Source of the DNA: UBA5336 sp964492485
GTDB taxonomy: Bacteria > Pseudomonadota > Alphaproteobacteria > Caulobacterales > Hyphomonadaceae
Reading direction: 5' to 3'
Length of the DNA stretch: 10,915 bases
Assembly (NCBI GenBank): GCA_964492485.1
Contig: CAZBKM010000031.1
Span: 1 to 10,915, forward strand
How positions within the stretch are numbered: the stretch's first letter is position 1; each line of letters begins with the position of its first letter. The notes below the pieces were generated by a model that was not told the DNA's origin, made no database searches, and saw only the letters and a list, made by a program, of their open reading frames with translations. Made by a program: the position numbers and the translations under genes. Shown in pieces: positions 6,244 through 10,915 of this stretch.

Positions 6244-7257
6244 ATGCGCGGCGCGATGATGGGTTTTCTGGGTCTGGCCCTGGCGGGATGTGCGAACGCG
6301 CCCGAGCCGCCCCCCGCGGAGCCTGCCGGCTGGCGGCTGGCGGTGCATGGCGGGGCCGGTGTCATCGAACGCAGCGCCATGAGCGCGGCCGACGAGGCGG
6401 CCTACCGGGCCGGCCTGACCGAAGCGCTGGCGGCGGGCGCCGACATTCTGCGGCGGGGCGGCGCGGCCCTGGACGCCGTCCAGGCGGCGGTCGTGGTGCT
6501 GGAGGACAATCCCCTGTTCAACGCCGGTGTCGGTGCGGTGCTGACGGAGAAGGGCGATCACGAGCTGGACGCCTCGATCATGTCCGGGGCCGACCGGCGG
6601 GCAGGTGCCGTGACCGGCGTGCAGACGATCAAGAATCCTATCCTGGCGGCTCGGGTGGTCATGGACCACACGCCTCACGTGATGTTCGCGCGCGAGGGGG
6701 CGGAAGCCCTGGCCGACGCGCACGGGCTCGAGCGTATCGAGAACAGCGGCTTTACCACCCCTTCCAGGGTTGAGTCCCTGCGCGCGCTCGAGGCTCGTCG
6801 GACCCGGATCGCGGCCGACAGGCGCGGGACGGTCGGTGCCGTGGCGATCGATCTCGATGGCAACCTTGCCGCCGCCACCTCGACGGGAGGGATGACCGGT
6901 AAGGCAGCAGGCCGGATCGGAGACAGTCCGATCATCGGTGCGGCGACCTATGCCTGGAACGGTGTCTGCGCCGTCTCGGCGACCGGCCATGGAGAGACGT
7001 TCATCCGCGTCGTCGTCGCCAAGACCATCTGCGACCGGGCCGCACTGCTCGACCTGCCGATGGAACGCGCGGCTCTGGATGTTCTGGGCGAGGTGGCCAC
7101 GCTGGGTGGAGATGGTGGCGTGATCGTGATCGATGGAGCCGGCCAGGCGCATTTCGTTTTCAATTCCTCGGGCATGTACAGAGGTGAAGTCGATGCCGAG
7201 GGCGCGTCGACGGCGATCTTCGGACCCGATATCGATCAGGCGACGCCGCAGCCGTGA
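6244..7257 (+). CDS. isoaspartyl peptidase/L-asparaginase (Ntn-hydrolase), predicted lipoprotein
   Basis: This 337-residue protein belongs to the type 2 (plant-type) asparaginase family, which cuts isoaspartyl dipeptides and often asparagine. Family members are made as an inactive precursor that cleaves itself before a threonine, giving alpha and beta subunits. The expected nucleophile is T196 in RRGTVGAVAIDLDG. Other family motifs are AVHGGAGVI (33-41), FNAGVGAVLTEKGDHELDASIM, TSTGGMTGKAAGRIGDSPIIGA (substrate-binding RxGDSP), TGHGE (247-251) and the C-terminal FNSSGMYRG. The N-terminus MRGAMMGFLGLALAGC ends in a good lipobox, LAGC (13-16), followed by a proline-rich linker. This predicts export and lipid anchoring, unlike cytoplasmic homologues such as E. 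coli IaaA. It lies between valS and ilvD with short gaps. It may recover amino acids from damaged peptides in the periplasm, which is inference. Confidence 0.92.
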   Translation: MRGAMMGFLGLALAGCANAPEPPPAEPAGWRLAVHGGAGVIERSAMSAADEAAYRAGLTEALAAGADILRRGGAALDAVQAAVVVLEDNPLFNAGVGAVLTEKGDHELDASIMSGADRRAGAVTGVQTIKNPILAARVVMDHTPHVMFAREGAEALADAHGLERIENSGFTTPSRVESLRALEARRTRIAADRRGTVGAVAIDLDGNLAAATSTGGMTGKAAGRIGDSPIIGAATYAWNGVCAVSATGHGETFIRVVVAKTICDRAALLDLPMERAALDVLGEVATLGGDGGVIVIDGAGQAHFVFNSSGMYRGEVDAEGASTAIFGPDIDQATPQP

Positions 7258-7290
7258 CAAGCCGATGCCGGGCCGCTACCGGTTTCGACG

Positions 7291-7296
7291 AGGAGG
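7291..7296 (+). promoter_or_regulatory. strong ribosome binding site for ilvD
   Basis: AGGAGG is a full match to the anti-Shine-Dalgarno sequence, 7 bases before the ATG at 7304. It fixes the ilvD start and rules out the longer in-frame extension that overlaps the end of the preceding gene. It is the best ribosome binding site in the putative valS operon. Confidence 0.75.
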
Positions 7297-7303
7297 AATT
7301 CGC

Positions 7304-9025
7304 ATGAGCCAGACCTGGGACAAGTCCCGCCTGCCGTCGCGCCACGTGACCGAGGGGCCGGCCCGCGCGCCGCACCGCAGCTTTCTCTATGCGATGGGCC
7401 TGTCCACCAAGGACATTCAGAAGCCGTTCGTCGGCGTGGCGTCGTGCTGGAACGAGGCGGCCCCCTGCAACACGACCCTGATGCGCCAGGCCCATGCGGT
7501 GAGCGACGGGGTCAAGGCCGCCGATGGAACGCCGCGCGAATTCTGTACGATCACGGTGACCGACGGAATCGCGATGGGACATGAAGGGATGCGCTCGTCG
7601 CTGGTGTCGCGGGAGGTGATCGCCGACAGCGTGGAATTGACCATGCGCGGCCACTGCTACGATGCGCTGGTGGGCGTCGCCGGCTGCGACAAGTCCCTGC
7701 CGGGGATGATGATGGCGATGCTGCGGCTGAATGTGCCCAGCGTGTTTCTCTATGGCGGGTCGATCCTGCCCGGCCGTTATGAAGGTCGCGATGTGACCAT
7801 CCTCGACGTGTTCGAAGCCGTCGGCGCAAACGCGGCCGGCAGCATGAGCGGGGAGAAGCTGGACGCGCTGGAGCGGGTGGCCTGTCCCGGAGACGGCGCT
7901 TGCGGCGGTCAGTTCACCGCCAACACCATGGCCTGCGTCTCCGAGGCGATCGGCCTTGCCCTGCCCCTCTCTTCGGCCCTGCCGGCGCCGTATCTGGACC
8001 GGGACGCCTATGCGCGCGCCTCGGGCGAGGCGGTCATGCGTCTGATCCGCGACAATGTCCGCCCCCGCGACCTGTGCACCCGGAAGGCGTTCGAAAACGC
8101 CGCGGTGGTCGTGGCTGCGACCGGCGGCTCCACGAATGCCGCACTGCACCTCCCGGCCATGGCCCATGAGTGCGGTGTCGACTTTCAGCTCAAGGACGTG
8201 GCGGAGATCTTCCAACGCACCCCCTACATCGCATCGCTCAAGCCGGGGGGTGAGTATGTGGCCAAGGATTTCGGTGCCGCCGGCGGCGTGCCGATGTTGA
8301 TGAAGACGCTGCACGAGCATGGCTTCATCCATGGCGACTGCATGACGGTTTCGGGCAAGACCTGGGCGGAGTATCTCGAGGATATCACCTGGGATCCGAC
8401 CCAGAAGGTCATCTATCCGGCGAACGCGCCGATCACGCCGACGGGTGGCGTGGTCGGGCTCTGGGGCTCGCTCGCGCCGGATGGGGCCATCGTGAAGGTT
8501 GCGGGTCTGCAGAAGCTGACCTTCCGTGGACCGGCCCGCGTGTTCGATGGCGAGGACGCCTGTTTCCGCGCCGTGGAGGCGCGCGATTACAAGGAAGGCG
8601 ACGTCCTGATCATCCGCCATGAGGGGCCGCGCGGCGGTCCCGGCATGCGGGAGATGTTGTCGACCACGGCCGCGATTTATGGCCAGGGGATGGGCGACAA
8701 GGTGGCCCTGATCACCGACGGCCGGTTCTCGGGCGCAACGCGCGGGTTCTGTATCGGCCATGTCGGGCCCGAGGCTCAACAGGGCGGTCCGATCGGTCTC
8801 GTGGAGGATGGCGACATGATCTCGATCGATGCCCGAGCCGGTACGATCGAGCTCGAAGTCTCTGACTCCGAGCTGGCCGAGCGCCGCACCCGCTGGCAGC
8901 CCCGCGAAACGGGGTACGGCTCAGGCGCGCTCGCCAAGTACGCGAAGCTGGTCGGGCCGGCGCATCTGGGTGCGGTGACCCATGAAGGCTATGCCGGGGA
9001 GCGTCACGTCTTCGCGGACATCTAG
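7304..9025 (+). CDS. ilvD: dihydroxy-acid dehydratase
   Basis: The 573-residue protein is a member of the IlvD/Edd dehydratase family. It removes water from 2,3-dihydroxy-isovalerate or 2,3-dihydroxy-3-methylvalerate to make the keto acids used for valine, leucine and isoleucine. The three iron-sulfur cysteines are in place: C48 (ASCWNEAAPC), C128 (GCDKSLPG, with the adjacent lysine) and C200 (GACGGQFTANTM). The C-terminal half has DGRFSGATRGFCIGHVGPEA, which carries the serine region proposed to act as base. The length fits the shorter IlvD forms, several of which carry [2Fe-2S] clusters; E. coli IlvD is longer. Cluster type cannot be settled here. Sugar-acid dehydratases share this fold, but the N-terminus (SRHVTEGPARAPHRSFLYAMGL) and the continuous similarity I recognise favour IlvD. 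It lies 46 bases after the isoaspartyl peptidase gene, probably as the last gene of an operon with valS. A repeat and a strong hairpin follow it. Confidence 0.95.
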   Translation: MSQTWDKSRLPSRHVTEGPARAPHRSFLYAMGLSTKDIQKPFVGVASCWNEAAPCNTTLMRQAHAVSDGVKAADGTPREFCTITVTDGIAMGHEGMRSSLVSREVIADSVELTMRGHCYDALVGVAGCDKSLPGMMMAMLRLNVPSVFLYGGSILPGRYEGRDVTILDVFEAVGANAAGSMSGEKLDALERVACPGDGACGGQFTANTMACVSEAIGLALPLSSALPAPYLDRDAYARASGEAVMRLIRDNVRPRDLCTRKAFENAAVVVAATGGSTNAALHLPAMAHECGVDFQLKDVAEIFQRTPYIASLKPGGEYVAKDFGAAGGVPMLMKTLHEHGFIHGDCMTVSGKTWAEYLEDITWDPTQKVIYPANAPITPTGGVVGLWGSLAPDGAIVKVAGLQKLTFRGPARVFDGEDACFRAVEARDYKEGDVLIIRHEGPRGGPGMREMLSTTAAIYGQGMGDKVALITDGRFSGATRGFCIGHVGPEAQQGGPIGLVEDGDMISIDARAGTIELEVSDSELAERRTRWQPRETGYGSGALAKYAKLVGPAHLGAVTHEGYAGERHVFADI

Positions 9026-9041
9026 GGGAGGCCTCTTTGTG

Positions 9042-9083
9042 GTGTTTCAGGCGAAGTGGGAACGGGTTCGCATCAAGAGACGG
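9042..9083 (+). repeat. degenerate copy of a dispersed intergenic repeat (copy A)
   Basis: GCGAAGTGG (9051-9059), five bases, then GGTTCGC (9065-9071) followed by ATCAAGA match the copy near 10826-10860, which has GCGACGTGG, six bases, then GGTTCGC and GTCCAGA. Upstream, GTGTTTC (9042-9048) corresponds to a GTTTTC word seen before the partial copy C. From memory, the same layout (GCGAAGTGG, ATACC, GGTTCGCGTGAAGA) occurs in many alphaproteobacterial intergenic regions. The match between the two copies in this window is seen directly; the wider family is recollection. Confidence 0.5.
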
Positions 9084-9101
9084 CTTCATGGCAAGACCCT
9101 C

Positions 9102-9139
9102 GCGCATCTTCACCGAGTCTGATTGACTGGAAGATGCGC
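9102..9139 (+). terminator. strong hairpin downstream of ilvD, possible terminator
   Basis: GCGCATCTTC (9102-9111) and GAAGATGCGC (9130-9139) are perfect 10-base inverted repeats. Inside the 18-base loop, AGTC (9116-9119) pairs with GACT (9125-9128) around TGATT, giving a two-part stem. There is no T-run on either side, so this is not a classic intrinsic terminator. It may protect or end the ilvD transcript, form a structured RNA, or be a protein site. It lies 76 bases after the ilvD stop and 100 bases before the next start codon. Confidence 0.5.
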
Positions 9140-9170
9140 CAGCCATCCGCAATCGCGTCGAAACAGGGGC

Positions 9171-9199
9171 TTGAGGTGGCGGGGTGAGTCCATTCTAGG
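9171..9199 (+). promoter_or_regulatory. weak promoter candidate for the DUF3137 gene
   Basis: TTGAGG (9171-9176) is followed after 17 bases by TTCTAG (9194-9199). Both are partial matches to -35 and -10 elements. A promoter is expected here because the strong hairpin at 9102-9139 and the 214-base gap separate this gene from ilvD. The call rests on position and weak sequence match only. Confidence 0.25.
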
Positions 9200-9239
9200 A
9201 GACGCCGCTCGCAAGCGACATCGTGGCCGGGGAGGGGAC

Positions 9240-10286
9240 ATGACCGAAAGCGCGCCGCCATCGCCGGGCACCGGGTCACTTGCCGACATTCTGGCGACCC
9301 TGCCGGAAGAGTTTCGGGGATTCCAATCGGTTTACGACCGCGACATCCGGCCGGCCCTGGAAGCCAAGGAAGGCGAGCGACGAAGCGCGGCGCGGACCGC
9401 ACGTCGCAGCCTGCTCGCTGGCCTGGCGGTCGGGGCGGCAGGAGTGGGAGCGGGGCTCGCCCTTCTGGACATGCCGGCGATTGCAGTCGTGTCCGGCCTT
9501 GCGGCGGCGGCGATTGTCGGGATCGGACGCCTTCCATTGATGCAGCTCCAGCGCGAGGCCAAGGGCCTGCTTGTGGAGCCGGTGGCACGGGCCTTCGATC
9601 TTTCCTACGAGGCAAAGCCGGGGCAGGTGACGGCCCTGCGCGACCTGCGCCAGATCGGGCTGGTTCCAAGTTATGACCGCGCCCGGTTCGAGGACCGGAT
9701 CACCGGGCAACGCGGCGAGGTCGCGTTCGAATTCTTCGAGGCGCACCTGGAGGAACGACGGACAGAGCGCAGCAATGGCCAGACCCGACGCCGCTACGTT
9801 ACCGTGTTTCGTGGCCAGTGCCTGCGGTTCGATTTCCACAAGCGGTTCTTTGGCCGTACCGTCGTGATGCGCGATGCGGGCTTCTTCAACGTCTTCGGCA
9901 AATGGTTCGGGCGAAAGGGCATGGACCGGGCCGCGCTGGAAGATCCGAGCTTCGAGAAGGCCTTCGAGGTCTATACCTCGGACCAGGTGGAAGCGCGCTT
10001 CCTGCTGACGCCGGACATGATGCAGCGGCTGCTGGATCTGGAGACGGCGTTCCACGGCAAGAAGCTGCGCTGTGCCTTTGTGGGAAACCATCTGCTCATT
10101 GCGGTCGAAGGCACGGACCTGTTCGAACCGGGCAGCCTGTTCAAGCGGCTCGACGACCCCGAACGCGTCGGAGACCTGCTGCGCGATTTCGATACGGTGT
10201 TCAAGATCCTCGACACCGTCTCGGAGCGGCGTCGCGAGGAGGTGGGTCACCGTGGCGAGCCGCCCGACGAGGGGCGGAAGGCGTGA
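9240..10286 (+). CDS. DUF3137-family membrane protein
   Basis: The 348-residue protein matches the DUF3137 family, whose biochemical role is not established. The N-terminus carries LPEEFRGFQSVYDRDIRPAL (21-40), then an arginine-rich stretch and two adjacent hydrophobic segments (about 57-76 and 78-98) that should make a short membrane hairpin. The large remainder (100-348) is predicted to be soluble. It carries the family's characteristic block: GEVAFEFFEAHLEERRTE, then RRRYVTVFRGQCLRFDFHKRF, then EDPSFEKAFEVYTSDQVEARFLLTP, and LFEPGSLFKRL near the end. GGAGGGG four to five bases before the ATG at 9240 supports the start. DUF3137 genes are often found beside lemA, but no lemA is in this window. 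The downstream gene, 74 bases away, is a small secreted coiled-coil protein and may be cotranscribed. The family assignment is confident and the function unknown; envelope-related action is inferred from the membrane segments alone. Confidence 0.85.
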   Translation: MTESAPPSPGTGSLADILATLPEEFRGFQSVYDRDIRPALEAKEGERRSAARTARRSLLAGLAVGAAGVGAGLALLDMPAIAVVSGLAAAAIVGIGRLPLMQLQREAKGLLVEPVARAFDLSYEAKPGQVTALRDLRQIGLVPSYDRARFEDRITGQRGEVAFEFFEAHLEERRTERSNGQTRRRYVTVFRGQCLRFDFHKRFFGRTVVMRDAGFFNVFGKWFGRKGMDRAALEDPSFEKAFEVYTSDQVEARFLLTPDMMQRLLDLETAFHGKKLRCAFVGNHLLIAVEGTDLFEPGSLFKRLDDPERVGDLLRDFDTVFKILDTVSERRREEVGHRGEPPDEGRKA

Positions 10287-10360
10287 ATGGGGCAGACACG
10301 CCTTGAAATCGCACGGTTGCGTTCAGCCCGGTTTCATCGCGACCCCGTCAGGATTGCCCA

Positions 10361-10801
10361 ATGACGACCATATCGATGCCACAGAACCCGACCATGATGC
10401 GGCCCATGACCTGGATGACCTATCTCGTTCCGATCTTTGCTCTGGCCGCAAGCGCGCTCGCGCCGGCCAATGCGGCCGCCTCGCAGCGCGCCGACGATTG
10501 CCGCGAACTCGCCGCGTCGATCCAGGCGGGACAGAAGGCGGTGCGCGCTCTGCGTGAGGCGCGCGACGCGGCGCGCGAAGCCGCAGAGGCGGCGGGGGAA
10601 ACATGGGAGAATGCGGAGGCCGTCCGCAATTTCGGCGAGACGTCCGCAAGCGAGGCCGACGATGCGCGCGAGACATGGGAAACGCGCAAGGCCGCGTTCC
10701 ACGACGCCCAGGCCGAGCTGATTGCACGGTCAGAGTCCGTGAATGCTGCCATAGCCACCTATAATGAGCGGTGCGCCTCCAGGAAGCCCGCCAGCCGTTG
10801 A
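10361..10801 (+). CDS. small secreted coiled-coil protein of unknown function
   Basis: I do not recognise this 146-residue protein. The N-terminus, with a methionine-rich n-region, a hydrophobic core (TYLVPIFALAASALA, about 20-34) and ANA followed by alanine at 36-39, looks like a signal peptide cut near residue 38. The mature part, about 108 residues, is rich in Ala, Glu, Arg and Asp with heptad-like spacing (for example ALREARDAAREAAEAAGE), suggesting one long helix or coiled coil. It has one cysteine near each end (C47 in DDCREL and C138 in NERCASRK), so a disulfide could close or link helices in the periplasm. AGGA 7 bases before the ATG supports the start. The reading frame has the codon pattern of its neighbours and a plausible secretion signal, so it is probably real. 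It could be a lysis-inhibitor-like or envelope-spacer protein, but nothing shows this. Confidence 0.65.
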   Translation: MTTISMPQNPTMMRPMTWMTYLVPIFALAASALAPANAAASQRADDCRELAASIQAGQKAVRALREARDAAREAAEAAGETWENAEAVRNFGETSASEADDARETWETRKAAFHDAQAELIARSESVNAAIATYNERCASRKPASR

Positions 10802-10804
10802 CTC

Positions 10805-10831
10805 CGTCGCTCATAGTATGTCCGAGCGACG
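10805..10831 (+). terminator. hairpin after the secreted protein gene, possible terminator
   Basis: CGTCGCTC (10805-10812) and GAGCGACG (10824-10831) are perfect 8-base inverted repeats around an 11-base loop, starting 4 bases after the stop codon. The position fits transcript termination or 3'-end protection. The bases that follow are TGG and a C-run rather than T, so it is not a canonical intrinsic terminator. Its right arm is also the start of repeat copy B. Confidence 0.5.
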
Positions 10832-10860
10832 TGGCCCCCCGGTTCGCGTCCAGAAAATGC
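10821..10860 (+). repeat. dispersed intergenic repeat (copy B)
   Basis: TCCGAGCGACGTGG (10821-10834), six C, then GGTTCGCGTCCAGA (10841-10854) and AAATGC match the order seen in copy A at 9042-9083. The TCCGAGCGAC word returns exactly at 10872-10881 (copy C). It resembles, from memory, a common alphaproteobacterial intergenic element. The end of this copy, GAAAATGC, pairs with GCGTTTTC in copy C. Confidence 0.55.
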
Positions 10861-10903
10861 CTAGGGCGTTTTCCGAGCGACATGAATCGTTTGGGATTCC
10901 CAA
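10853..10903 (+). repeat. partial repeat copy C with two further inverted repeats
   Basis: GAAAATGC (10853-10860) and GCGTTTTC (10866-10873) form an 8-bp stem with one G-U pair around a 5-base loop. TCCGAGCGAC (10872-10881) repeats 10821-10830 exactly. Then TTGGGATTCCCAA (10891-10903) is a 13-base palindrome with one central base. With the hairpin at 10805-10831 this makes three inverted repeats in about 100 bases. No coding region is visible from 10802 to the window end; the next gene lies outside. Confidence 0.5.
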
Positions 10904-10915
10904 GGCGGGCGGATT

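Noticed and set aside
5470..7260. Long minus-strand open frame (596 codons) over the end of valS and the isoaspartyl peptidase gene
   Set aside because: It is antisense to two clearly identified genes, and its product is low-complexity and rich in Arg, His and Gly. This is a common shadow in high-GC DNA.
7133..7303. N-terminal extension of ilvD overlapping the preceding gene
   Set aside because: It overlaps the end of the isoaspartyl peptidase gene in another frame, and AGGAGG at 7291-7296 clearly marks 7304.
7160..8779. Long minus-strand open frame (539 codons) over ilvD
   Set aside because: It is fully antisense to ilvD, resembles no family I know, and has the His/Arg/Gly-rich composition of a codon-bias shadow.

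Overview
The window looks like ordinary chromosome from a high-GC alphaproteobacterium, most likely of the Caulobacterales/Maricaulales (Caulobacter, Maricaulis or Hyphomonas relatives). The main reason is the gene order: a PCMT-like methyltransferase, a TolC/RsaF-type outer-membrane channel, popZ (DUF2497) and valS. I recall this order from Caulobacter-type genomes, where popZ lies between a TolC gene and valS. No insertion sequence, phage gene, CRISPR array or defence system was found, and the protein-coding sequence shows no obvious sign of recent transfer.

Layout. A 3'-truncated tRNA-Cys(GCA) lies on the minus strand at the left edge (1-54). It diverges from everything else, and all recognised protein genes are on the plus strand. 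The 55-343 gap holds no credible gene, only a possible promoter for the first CDS. Then come a PCMT-fold methyltransferase-like protein (344-997), a TolC-family protein (1084-2433) with a near-perfect 15-bp palindrome upstream, and popZ (2532-3230). Next is a 233-base gap ending in a strong intrinsic-terminator-like hairpin, followed by valS (3464-6214), a lipoprotein isoaspartyl peptidase/asparaginase (6244-7257) and ilvD (7304-9025). The 9026-9239 gap contains a degenerate dispersed repeat and a strong hairpin. After it come a two-TM DUF3137 protein (9240-10286) and a small secreted coiled-coil protein of unknown function (10361-10801). The right end (10802-10915) is a dense cluster of repeats and hairpins with no gene.

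How the genes relate. valS, the isoaspartyl peptidase gene and ilvD are separated by only 29 and 46 bases and have good ribosome binding sites after valS, so they look like one operon. It would couple valine charging (ValRS) with branched-chain amino-acid synthesis (IlvD). The sequence before valS has three copies of an 8-bp self-complementary GC word. Two form the terminator stem, and the first could pair with the second instead, which suggests attenuation or processing. The window also holds two proteins of isoaspartate-related families (PCMT-like and isoaspartyl peptidase), but the PCMT-like protein lacks the usual active-site serine motif, so a shared repair role is uncertain.

I do not see a clear undescribed multi-gene system. 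The observations most worth following are the valS leader, the tolC operator-like palindrome, the dispersed intergenic repeat with copies after ilvD and after the last gene, and the lipoprotein form of the isoaspartyl peptidase.
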